This document shows, one piece after another, positions 28,570 through 36,421 of a DNA stretch of 64,000 nucleotides. The stretch's first letter is position 1. Each line of letters begins with the position of its first letter. The DNA is taken from NCBI GenBank assembly GCA_002340355.1, contig DDLX01000033.1, positions 105,770 through 169,769 of the forward strand, in the 5' to 3' direction. A model generated the notes under the pieces. It searched no databases, was not told the DNA's origin, and saw only the letters and a program-made list of their open reading frames with translations. This DNA comes from Cytophagales bacterium UBA2561 (GTDB lineage Bacteria; Bacteroidota; Bacteroidia; Cytophagales; Thermoflexibacteraceae). Made by a program: the position numbers and the translations under genes.

Positions 28570-28600
28570 CAAAAATAGCAAACAGAATGGTTAGGATCAA
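28570..28600 (-). promoter_or_regulatory. Promoter for the 28441-27056 operon
   Basis: On the minus strand, TTG (28600-28598), a 20-bp spacer and TATTTTTG (28577-28570) fully match the Bacteroidota consensus. Confidence 0.65.
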
Positions 28601-28700
28601 TTTGTAGATGGGAATGGAAACTTGACAAGTTTTGAAAACTGGTAAATTTCTATCTCAAAAACCATTTCTTCAAAGCTGAATTTTATCTTTATAATGAAGG

Positions 28701-28833
28701 GTTTTTTAGCCATTTTGGGGCGTAATCTCAAAAAAAAATGAAACATTCGAAGGTTGAAAGCCCCCCAATGTTTCGTTTTTTTTTCGTAAAACCCTCTATA
28801 ACTCTATGATTTTAAAGGAATTACAGAGGGTTA
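28701..28833. promoter_or_regulatory. CRISPR leader of array 1, with hairpin
   Basis: This 133-bp block precedes the first repeat of array 1. It is nearly identical to 34335-34468, so both were recognised as leaders by comparison. It holds an A-run, a stem formed by ATGAAACATT and AATGTTTCG (mismatch at the arm base), a 19-nt loop (28748-28766) and a T-run; this can act as a bidirectional terminator. A second inverted repeat, AACCCTCT (28790-28797) with AGAGGGTT (28825-28832), abuts the first repeat. Confidence 0.75.
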
Positions 28834-29330
28834 GGTACAAAATAACGAAAATTTAAAGCCTTTTTCAATCTCCTGAGTCTGCTGTTCAAGGTTCAAATTG
28901 GTACAAAATAACGAAAATTTAAAGCCTTTTTCAATCCTCGAAGCCGTTTTTTATCGCTATTCCATGGTACAAAATAACGAAAATTTAAAGCCTTTTTCAA
29001 TGGGATTTGTAAAAATGAGTTGGTGGTCGAAGGTACAAAATAACGAAAATTTAAAGCCTTTTTCAATTAAACAAGATGGTAAATAAAGTAATTTTATGGT
29101 ACAAAATAACGAAAATTTAAAGCCTTTTTCAATTGATCGAATAGAGGAATTGCTATTGGAAGCGGTACAAAATAACGAAAATTTAAAGCCTTTTTCAATA
29201 ACCGCTAAAAACATGATACTAACAAGACGGTACAAAATAACGAAAATTTAAAGCCTTTTTCAATTCAAGCCCGCATGGAACGAAGCAAGGAAAAGGTACA
29301 AAATAACGAAAATTTAAAGCTTTTTGTTAA
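28834..29330 (-). CRISPR. CRISPR array 1, 8 repeats and 7 spacers
   Basis: Repeats of 36 bp start at 28834, 28900, 28966, 29032, 29098, 29164, 29229 and 29295. Spacers are 30 bp (one is 29). Plus-strand repeats begin GGTACAAAATAACG and end CCTTTTTCAAT. Seven are identical; the last (29295-29330) diverges only at its right end (GCTTTTTGTTAA). The tracrRNA match shows that crRNAs are read on the minus strand, so the degenerate repeat is at the 5' end of transcription, as typical for type II-C. The array lies next to the tracrRNA gene and cas9. Confidence 0.95.
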
Positions 29331-29371
29331 TTTGCTTGTTTTTCAAAATTTTGAATGTTATCTTTCAGAAT

Positions 29372-29475
29372 AAAAAAAGCAGAACTCTTATTAAAAGAGA
29401 ACTGCTTTGAAGGTTGAATCACCTACGACATTTGAAAATGTCTTATTGAAAAGGCGACTTTAAATTTTCGTTGGC
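29372..29475 (-). ncRNA. tracrRNA of the type II-C system
   Basis: The minus strand of 29472-29445 carries an anti-repeat that is complementary to the crRNA handle (AACGAAAATTTAAAG, then a 3-nt bulge, then GCCTTTTCAAT). Downstream is a tetraloop hairpin, GACATT-TTCA-AATGTC (29443-29428), and then a terminator hairpin with a run of seven T. The total of about 104 nt fits type II-C tracrRNAs. No clear promoter was found upstream. The 5' end is estimated. Confidence 0.85.
29376..29408 (-). terminator. tracrRNA terminator
   Basis: AAAGCAG pairs with CTGCTTT and CTCTT with AAGAG, with an A-A internal loop; read on the minus strand it ends in a T-run. It separates the tracrRNA from array 1. Confidence 0.85.
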
Positions 29476-29545
29476 TCAATATTACGCAATCTATTTTATA
29501 AAACCTAATTTATCTTATTTTTTTACCGTTAAATTTCTTTCTCGT

Positions 29546-32500
29546 ATGTTAGAACACCTCTTTCAGCGTTACGAAAAAATCAAAAATGCCCGTTATGTCC
29601 TTGGTTTGGATTTGGGAGTGGCTTCCATCGGCTGGGCAATCGTAGATACTTCCCAACAACGAATTGTCAAGTTGGGCGTGGTCAAATTTCGGGAAGGTTC
29701 TGCCAGTGATAACCAAGACCGCCGCCAAAAACGAGGCGCACGAAGAAACCGAACCCGATTCCTAAATCGCCGTGAAAAACTTCGGAACTTATGCCAAAAA
29801 TACCTTACGAATGGCGAGCCAGTTTTGACTACTGGTTCTAAAAATATTTGGGAACTTCGTGTTAAAGGACTTTTTGAAAAACTTGATAATCAGGAATTTG
29901 CACATATTTTATTACATTTCAACCGACATCGAGGCTTCAAATCGAACCGAAAAACAGACAAAGGAGCAGATACTTCGGCAATGAAAAAAACAATTGCAGA
30001 GACACGCCAAAAACTCGAAGAAAAAAAACAAACCCTCTCTCAATATTACCTCGACCTCATTAAAGACGGACAAAAAATCCGAGCCAATTTTACCGAAAAT
30101 GACCTTTGTCCTGACCGTGCGATGTACCAAGAAGAACTCGATAAAATTTGGGAGAAACAAAAAGAATTTGAGCCATACAATCAAATTTTGACCGATGAAT
30201 TATATCAGAAAATAATTGAAGAAACTATTTTTTATCAGCGTGATTTCCACCAGAAAAAAGATAAACGAAACGTAGGTAAATGTCCTTTTTTTCCGCAAAA
30301 TCTCCGTGCGCCGATTTATTCGATGGAGTATCAGGAATTTCGAGTTCGTCAGATTATCAATAATTTAAGACTGACTGATGACCGAAATGGAGTTGTTGAT
30401 GAATTTTTACCAGAAAAAGTTAAAAATTACATTTATGACCGTATGACCTTTCAAACGAAAAGCAAAATTAAGGCATCGGAAATTATTTCATTAATCCGAA
30501 AAAATAAAGATTGTTATCGAGGTTCCTTATTAAATTACGATAAAAAAGAGGCTTTTTATGGCAATCGTATTGGTTATGAGCTGACGCAAATTTTTGGAGA
30601 AACTCAGGCTAAAAAGTTAATAGTTGAATACGACCAAAAAGGTGAAAATTCTGCTCTCCACAAATTGATACATACCTTGCGCTCTTGCCCATTTTCGGAA
30701 AACGACAAAGCCGAAGAATGGCTCAGAAATTATGCGCTAAATCTCAAAAATGAAGAAGGAAAAAGCTGGATAACCCCCGAAGAAGCCGAAAAATTTGCCT
30801 TGCTCAATCCTGATAGTGGATATGGAAATTTGAGTACGAAAGCCCTCCGCCTCATTTTGCCTTATTTACGACAAGGCTTCATTTATTCCGAAGCCTGCGA
30901 AAAAGCAGGACTCAATCATACCGATCCCAATGACGAAAAAGACCGTAAACTAATCGAAAAATTAGAACCCATTCCAGCCCAAGAAAGATTGAATGCTACA
31001 GTTAAGAAGGCTCTAAATCAGATGATTAGTTTGGTAAACACAATTAAAAAAGATAAAGAACTCCCTGAGATTGATGCGGTGGTTTTGGAGACTGTTCGAG
31101 AACTCAAAATGCCCGAAGAAAAGCGAAACGGTTTAAAAAGGCGAAATGATGCCAAAGCTCGTCGCCGTGAAGAATATGCCCAAATTTTAAGGCAGGAAGG
31201 AGTTAGAGAGAGTGGACGAAATATTCGTAAATATGAACTTTGGCTTGAGCTGGGATTACAAGATAGCGAAGCCTTGAATGCGATAGATATCAAGAATTTC
31301 TCAGATTTTACCCGAAAAGTATCCGCTAAAGCCCATGAAAAATATCAACTTTGGAAGGAAGCCAATCGGCGATGTCCTTACACTGGCGAAATTATTCGGC
31401 TTTCAGATTTATTCAATACACAACTGGTTGATATTGAGCATATTTATCCCCGTTCGAAAACCTTAGACGATTCTTTTATGAATAAAACAATTGCTCTTCG
31501 GACGGCAAATGCCCAGAAAGAAAACCGCCTACCTCTGGAATATCTCAAAGCCACAGGAGGAAATATTGAGGCATTTCGGACACGAGTTCAGCATTTTCAG
31601 AAAGGCAAACGAGAACGATTTTTGGCAACCGAAATTCCTGAAGGTTTTATTGCCCGAAACTATACCGATACCGCCCAAATTACGAAAGTAGCCCTAGATA
31701 AACTTCAAGAAATTTTCCCCGATGTGATTGCAACTAATGGCTCGGTCACTGCCGTTTTGCGAAATGCGTGGAAACTCCAAAAATCTCGTGATACCTTAGT
31801 GCATCATGCGATGGATGCCGTAGTTATTTCGTGGACAAGCCGAAATATTATTCAGGCTTTAAGCACCATTTCGGGACAAGGTGGAAATATTTATAATCCT
31901 CAGAATGAACGAAAACAAGGCTGGCGAAAACTTCCTTTTTCTGGTTTCACGGAATATGTAGAACGAGAATTAGATAAAATTACGGTCTATCATTACAATC
32001 GTAAACGACTGGTTCAAGACAAATTAGACCTAAAAGATAAAAACCCTAAAAAGAAGCCTGTGGTTCGTGGCGCACTCCACAAAGAAACACTTTACGGAAA
32101 AGCAACGGTCATACACACCGATAAAAAAGGGAAAACAAAAGAAGTAGAAGTTTCGACCAAACGAATTAAAGTTAAGGATGATAAAGGCAAACCCCTTCCA
32201 AAGAGTACTTTAGCGAAAATTCTTAGTTCTGATGTACGAGAAAGTGTCCATCAATGGCTCGAAAGTCCTGATAGTGAATATCCCAAACACCCTAAAACAG
32301 GGCATCCCATCCGAAAAGTACGAATTGATGCAAGGCTAAATCCCGATAAACTTCTGGAAATTTGTTCTCACAATCTCGAAAAAGGACAAAATGCCCATTT
32401 TGTTGCTAATGACCAAATTTACATTGCGGGGATTTATCAAAATGCGAAAGGGAAACGTAAATTGGCTTATTTTTCCCTATACGAAAGCCTTCAAAATCAT

Positions 32501-32773
32501 AAAAATAAGTATCCTTTATTGCCTGAAACCCACCCCGAAAACCCTAGTTTTCATTTATGGTTGCCCGTCAAGGCAGGCGATATGTTTCGATTTGAGGAAC
32601 AAGAAATTAATGGAATTTATCGGGTGCTTTCATTTAGTGAAAATAGCATTGTTTTTGCTCATCATACTAAACCCATCGCTGAGAAAGATTTTAAGCGGTC
32701 GGTTGATAAATTTGAATACGTTACACCCGTGAAAGTTGATATTTTGGGAAATGTTACTCCTAAAATAACGTAA
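29546..32773 (+). CDS. cas9: CRISPR-associated endonuclease Cas9, type II-C
   Basis: The ATG at 29546 was chosen over a TTG at 29471, which lies inside the tracrRNA anti-repeat; the result is 1075 aa, a usual II-C size. RuvC-I: LGLDLGVASIGWAIVD with D22. An Arg-rich bridge helix follows (QDRRQKRGARRNRTRFLNRR). RuvC-II: VVLETVRE with E515. HNH: VDIEHIYPRS with D629 and H632, then 'NKTIALRTANAQKENRLP'. RuvC-III: HHAMDAVVISW with H753 and D757. All catalytic residues are present. The last 300 residues are the PAM-interacting region. Confidence 0.97.
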   Translation: MLEHLFQRYEKIKNARYVLGLDLGVASIGWAIVDTSQQRIVKLGVVKFREGSASDNQDRRQKRGARRNRTRFLNRREKLRNLCQKYLTNGEPVLTTGSKNIWELRVKGLFEKLDNQEFAHILLHFNRHRGFKSNRKTDKGADTSAMKKTIAETRQKLEEKKQTLSQYYLDLIKDGQKIRANFTENDLCPDRAMYQEELDKIWEKQKEFEPYNQILTDELYQKIIEETIFYQRDFHQKKDKRNVGKCPFFPQNLRAPIYSMEYQEFRVRQIINNLRLTDDRNGVVDEFLPEKVKNYIYDRMTFQTKSKIKASEIISLIRKNKDCYRGSLLNYDKKEAFYGNRIGYELTQIFGETQAKKLIVEYDQKGENSALHKLIHTLRSCPFSENDKAEEWLRNYALNLKNEEGKSWITPEEAEKFALLNPDSGYGNLSTKALRLILPYLRQGFIYSEACEKAGLNHTDPNDEKDRKLIEKLEPIPAQERLNATVKKALNQMISLVNTIKKDKELPEIDAVVLETVRELKMPEEKRNGLKRRNDAKARRREEYAQILRQEGVRESGRNIRKYELWLELGLQDSEALNAIDIKNFSDFTRKVSAKAHEKYQLWKEANRRCPYTGEIIRLSDLFNTQLVDIEHIYPRSKTLDDSFMNKTIALRTANAQKENRLPLEYLKATGGNIEAFRTRVQHFQKGKRERFLATEIPEGFIARNYTDTAQITKVALDKLQEIFPDVIATNGSVTAVLRNAWKLQKSRDTLVHHAMDAVVISWTSRNIIQALSTISGQGGNIYNPQNERKQGWRKLPFSGFTEYVERELDKITVYHYNRKRLVQDKLDLKDKNPKKKPVVRGALHKETLYGKATVIHTDKKGKTKEVEVSTKRIKVKDDKGKPLPKSTLAKILSSDVRESVHQWLESPDSEYPKHPKTGHPIRKVRIDARLNPDKLLEICSHNLEKGQNAHFVANDQIYIAGIYQNAKGKRKLAYFSLYESLQNHKNKYPLLPETHPENPSFHLWLPVKAGDMFRFEEQEINGIYRVLSFSENSIVFAHHTKPIAEKDFKRSVDKFEYVTPVKVDILGNVTPKIT

Positions 32774-32844
32774 GTTTCAGTCCTAAACTTGCTAATTATT
32801 AATAAATTAGTAGGTTTAGATTTTCTCTAAATTCAATTTTACCT

Positions 32845-33726
32845 ATGAAAAGAACCTTATATTTTCAATCACAAGTTATTCTAAAATGTCGTCAGCGACA
32901 ACTTCTTATTCAATCGACTGACCAAACTCATACCCTTCCTATCGAAGATATTGGAACAGTCATTTTAGATTCTCCTCAAGCCCAATTCACAGGAGCAGTT
33001 TTACCTGCCTTACTTGCCGAAAATGTGGCGGTCATTACTTGTAATGAAAAGCACTTGCCTACAGGTTTATTACTAAATCTGGATGGACATTCCTATCAAT
33101 CAGGCATTTTTCAGTCACAACTCCAAGCCAAAATCCCTCAGAAAAAACAGCTTTGGCAACAAACCATCAAAGCCAAAATTCGAAACCAACGAAATCTACT
33201 TCAAAAATTTGGGTTAGATGCCCAACGCCTGACTGAATTATTTCGTCAAGTCCGTTCGGGCGATACAGGAAATACCGAAGCTCTGGCGGCAGCCTATTAT
33301 TGGAAAATGCTTGGCATTCACCGTGAACGAATGGGACAATTTCCCAATAATCGACTTAATTACATTTATGCGGTTTTGCGAGCTACCGTAGCCCGAAGTT
33401 TAGTAGGCTCAGGACTATTGCCTGTATTGGGGATTTATCATCATCACCAACGGAACGCTTATTGTTTGGCAGATGATATTATGGAACCTTATCGTCCGTA
33501 TGCTGATGATATCGTTTTTCAGACCCTCCAAGAAGAACCTGATATCTCGGAAGAACTGACTCCTACGATAAAACAAAAACTTTTGAAAATCAATCAAATA
33601 GATTGTCATTTACACGGTGAGCGTTTCCCTTTGGAAGTGGCTGTACGCCGTACAACATCCTCCTTAGCGAACTGCTTCCAAGAAGGAAAAGGAGAAATTT
33701 TATATCCTATTTTTCCTGTTCGCTAG
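32845..33726 (+). CDS. cas1: CRISPR integrase subunit Cas1, type II
   Basis: This 293-aa protein has the type II Cas1 layout: an N-terminal strand domain (KRTLYFQSQVILKCRQRQLL) and a helical catalytic domain with a Glu in 'GNTEALAAAYYWKML', a His in 'PVLGIYHHHQRNAYCLADD' and acidic residues in 'DIMEPYRPYADD'. These form the metal site for spacer integration. It starts 71 bp after cas9, with an imperfect hairpin (32783-32822) in between. Confidence 0.95.
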   Translation: MKRTLYFQSQVILKCRQRQLLIQSTDQTHTLPIEDIGTVILDSPQAQFTGAVLPALLAENVAVITCNEKHLPTGLLLNLDGHSYQSGIFQSQLQAKIPQKKQLWQQTIKAKIRNQRNLLQKFGLDAQRLTELFRQVRSGDTGNTEALAAAYYWKMLGIHRERMGQFPNNRLNYIYAVLRATVARSLVGSGLLPVLGIYHHHQRNAYCLADDIMEPYRPYADDIVFQTLQEEPDISEELTPTIKQKLLKINQIDCHLHGERFPLEVAVRRTTSSLANCFQEGKGEILYPIFPVR

Positions 33727-33729
33727 AGT

Positions 33730-33911
33730 AATAGTTCGTAAGTTTTCTCCAACTCTCCAAGATTTTAAAACTCTTGGAGAGTTTAAATATTGATTTACAG
33801 CAAATTAATATTTATTTCCATAGCGTAGGGTTTGCTACGCTATGGAAATGCTTGACTATCAATAAATTGTAATTTTAAAAAATCATGTTAACAAAAAACT
33901 TACGAACTATT
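33730..33911. repeat. 182-bp element with terminal inverted repeats between cas1 and cas2
   Basis: The ends are a perfect 17-bp inverted repeat, AATAGTTCGTAAGTTTT (33730-33746) and its complement (33895-33911). Inside are three hairpins: 33751-33783 (12-bp arms starting AACTCTCC), 33783-33814 (TAAATATT/AATATTTA) and 33815-33848 (14-bp arms TTTCCATAGCGTAG). It contains no ORF. The form suits a MITE or palindromic mobile element inserted in the cas operon. No clear target duplication is seen. Confidence 0.6.
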
Positions 33912-33999
33912 GTAGAGGTTATTACGAATTATTCCAAAAAGTTGCTGTTTTAGCGAAGCGACACCAACAAAAACAAGAATTCAAATTCAATCATGTTAC

Positions 34000-34332
34000 A
34001 TGTTACGATTTAATCAATGGAGAATTATGTGGCTATTTGTACTATTTGATTTGCCTACGGATACTCGTCAAGACCGTAAAGCTGCCCAGTTATTTCGAGA
34101 AAATCTAAAAAAACAAGGGTTTGATATGTTCAATTATTCGGTTTATATCCGTCATGCCATGAGTTACGAAGTGGCTCAAAAATACCAAAGGCGAGTTCGG
34201 AAGATTTTGCCTAAATATGGTAAAATTACGATGTTGATGCTGACAGATAAGCAATTTGGGGACATCGAAATTTATGAAAATATGGCTCCCCAAAAACCTC
34301 CAGAAGGAGGCGATCAATTGATGATTTTTTAG
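34000..34332 (+). CDS. cas2: CRISPR-associated protein Cas2
   Basis: Cas2 bridges two Cas1 dimers in the spacer integrase. 'MWLFVLFDLPTDTRQDRKAAQLF' and 'MLMLTDKQFGDIEIYEN' are typical. The start at 34000 (MLRFNQWRIMW) gives 110 aa; an ATG at 34027 is also possible. The stop is followed within a few bases by the leader of array 2, whose hairpin could also end the cas operon. Confidence 0.93.
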   Translation: MLRFNQWRIMWLFVLFDLPTDTRQDRKAAQLFRENLKKQGFDMFNYSVYIRHAMSYEVAQKYQRRVRKILPKYGKITMLMLTDKQFGDIEIYENMAPQKPPEGGDQLMIF

Positions 34333-34334
34333 GT

Positions 34335-34468
34335 GTTTTTTAGCCATTTTAGGGCGTAATCTCAAAAAAAAAATGAAACATTGGGGGGCTTTCAACCTTC
34401 GAATGTTTCATTTTTTTTTCGTAAAACCCTCTATAACACTATGATTTTAAAGGAATTACAGAGGGTTA
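34335..34468. promoter_or_regulatory. CRISPR leader of array 2, loop inverted relative to leader 1
   Basis: This 134-bp copy of leader 1 has one extra A, three substitutions and a 19-bp segment (34383-34401) that is the exact reverse complement of 28748-28766. The segment sits in the loop of a perfect stem (AAATGAAACATT with AATGTTTCATTT). The AACCCTCT/AGAGGGTT repeat (34425-34432 and 34460-34467) abuts the first CRISPR repeat as in leader 1. Confidence 0.75.
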
Positions 34469-34966
34469 GGTACAAAATAACGAAAATTTAAAGCCTTTTT
34501 CAATAAAACAGTTCTTCTATCGTAGGTATTACAGGGTACAAAATAACGAAAATTTAAAGCCTTTTTCAATATCGGAGAGTGGACTGTCTTTGCCATAGGA
34601 GGTACAAAATAACGAAAATTTAAAGCCTTTTTCAATCATTAGCAGAGAAAGTATTGGAGCAGTTGCGGTACAAAATAACGAAAATTTAAAGCCTTTTTCA
34701 ATACATAGAACGTTCTAAGCATTTCAGAAACCGGTACAAAATAACGAAAATTTAAAGCCTTTTTCAATGATTAGTGAGGCACTTTTGGAGCGGTACATGG
34801 TACAAAATAACGAAAATTTAAAGCCTTTTTCAATCTTCGGAGCAGTTGTTACAACCAGTGCATCGGTACAAAATAACGAAAATTTAAAGCCTTTTTCAAT
34901 TGCCTGATGCTCTTTTTTTAATTTCCTCTTGGTACAAAATAACGAAAATTTAAAGCCTTTTTCAAT
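34469..34966 (-). CRISPR. CRISPR array 2, 8 repeats and 7 spacers
   Basis: Repeats start at 34469, 34535, 34601, 34667, 34733, 34799, 34865 and 34931; all are 36 bp and identical to array 1, and all spacers are 30 bp. The last repeat is intact, unlike array 1. No second anti-repeat is found nearby, so both arrays depend on the tracrRNA at 29372-29475. By the array 1 logic crRNAs are read on the minus strand. Only 17 bp separate the last repeat from the stop of the minus-strand oxidoreductase gene. Confidence 0.95.
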
Positions 34967-34983
34967 TTTCACTACAATAAAAT

Positions 34984-36096
34984 CTAATGCTCAAACTTCA
35001 AATTCAATTCCTGCGCCACTTCTTGTAAATCATCAATCACAGGAGTTAATAGCGGAATTCCATTCATTAGGCGTTTTTCGGTCATTTCTCGTTCGGGGTC
35101 TCCGGGGATAAGTACTTTATCTTGTCCTTGTGCAGGTTTTGCACTTCGGAAACGCTGAATCCAATTATCCATATGTTTCTTAAATTCCTCTCGAGGACGG
35201 AAAGCATCAATACGCATTGCACCTAAGAAGTGTCCTAGCCCCTCTCCTACAGGGTCTTCGGGTAAAGGCAAAAAACTCACAAAAGGTGGTGCCCAAGGTC
35301 CATAGCCAGCCCCCGATAAAACTGCCGAAAAGATATCCACTATCGAACCCAAACAATATCCTTTGTGGCTTCCGTGTATGCGGTCTCCACCAAGTGGCAA
35401 TAATGCGCCTCCTTTTTTGACGGCAGCCGAGTCAGTGGTCGCTTCTCCTTCTTTGGATTGTACCCAACCTTGTGGCGCATCTTCGTCTTTACGTTGTAAA
35501 ATCTCTAATTTACCATTAGCAACGGTAGTCGTGGCAAAATCAGCAACAAAAGGCGGTTGCTCAGAGGTAGGAATCGCAATGGCAATCGGATTAGTCCCTA
35601 ACAGCCGTTCGGCGGAAAATGTCGGCGAAACCAAAGGGCTGGCATTGGTCATTGACATCCCAATCATATCCTTTTGGAGGGCTTTCATAGCATGATATCC
35701 TGCAATGCCATAATGATTTGAGTTTTTGACAGCTACCCAACCCGTTCCTGCCTGTTCAGCTTTTTTCATGGCAATTGCCATCGCTTTCGGGGCAACAACC
35801 AAACCTAATCCCTTGTCTCCATCAATTGTAGCGGTACTTGGGGTTTCGTGAATAATCCGAATTAAAGGGCGAGGATTAATACGTCCAGCTTTCCAGAGTC
35901 GGACATAACCCGATAAACGGGCAACCCCGTGAGAATCAATACCTCGTAAGTCAGCACTAAGTAAAGTATCGGTGGCTTGTTCGGCATCAGCATCGGAACA
36001 GCCCATTTTTTGGAAAACTTGGAAGGTGAATGTTCTGAGTGAGTCATGAGTGATGACGGTGGTTGGAGAAGTTACAACAGATGATGGAGCGGTCAT
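34984..36096 (-). CDS. Ldh-family malate/L-lactate-type dehydrogenase
   Basis: The protein matches the Ldh family (NAD(P)-dependent oxidoreductases unrelated to classical LDH): 'LLSADLRGIDSHGVARLSGYVRL', the catalytic His segment 'NSNHYGIAGYHAMKAL', 'NASPLVSPTF', 'GTNPIAIAIP', and 'GGDRIHGSHKGYCLGSIVDIF'. The substrate (malate, lactate, ureidoglycolate or sulfolactate) cannot be assigned. It is transcribed toward array 2 without a visible terminator. Confidence 0.85.
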   Translation of the reverse strand: MTAPSSVVTSPTTVITHDSLRTFTFQVFQKMGCSDADAEQATDTLLSADLRGIDSHGVARLSGYVRLWKAGRINPRPLIRIIHETPSTATIDGDKGLGLVVAPKAMAIAMKKAEQAGTGWVAVKNSNHYGIAGYHAMKALQKDMIGMSMTNASPLVSPTFSAERLLGTNPIAIAIPTSEQPPFVADFATTTVANGKLEILQRKDEDAPQGWVQSKEGEATTDSAAVKKGGALLPLGGDRIHGSHKGYCLGSIVDIFSAVLSGAGYGPWAPPFVSFLPLPEDPVGEGLGHFLGAMRIDAFRPREEFKKHMDNWIQRFRSAKPAQGQDKVLIPGDPEREMTEKRLMNGIPLLTPVIDDLQEVAQELNLKFEH

Positions 36097-36189
36097 AAGC
36101 GGTATGGTATTTAAATCTAATGTTAAAAAAAATAGTTATAATAGAATTATTTATCTATTAGATTGAATTTTTAAGGCAAAGGTCACTTA

Positions 36190-36197
36190 CAAAGGTA
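36190..36197 (-). promoter_or_regulatory. -7 element upstream of the Ldh-family gene
   Basis: TACCTTTG on the minus strand is a full -7 match. A CTG, not TTG, stands 20 bp upstream. The rest of the 325-bp gap 36097-36421 holds only the tyrA terminator. Confidence 0.4.
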
Positions 36198-36335
36198 AGA
36201 AACAAAAATGAGTTTGTCAGGCGAATTAGCTTAGAGTTTTAGATACACTATCTGCTAAAACGGAAATCCCTTTTCGAAAGTTTTAATTAACCTACATATA
36301 ATTAGTTAAATATATTTAAATTATTAAAAAAGAAA

Positions 36336-36359
36336 GTTGGCTATGAAAACACAGCCAAC
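36336..36359 (-). terminator. Terminator after tyrA
   Basis: GTTGGCT pairs with AGCCAAC; on the minus strand a T-rich run follows. Confidence 0.6.
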
Positions 36360-36421
36360 ATAGGTTATATTTAGTCAATTTCTATAAAATCTTTTCCAAA
36401 ACATGAGAACTACGTAAGGCT

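Noticed and set aside
28898..29235. Open frames with repeated QNNENLKPFS or IEKGFKFSLFCT peptides in both arrays
   Set aside because: They are translations of the CRISPR repeats, not genes.
29471..29545. Upstream TTG start that would extend cas9 by 25 residues
   Set aside because: It lies inside the tracrRNA anti-repeat, and the extension (AQYYAIYFIKPNLSYFF) does not resemble Cas9.
34335..34984. A second tracrRNA for array 2
   Set aside because: No anti-repeat with the bulge and terminator pattern is found next to array 2.
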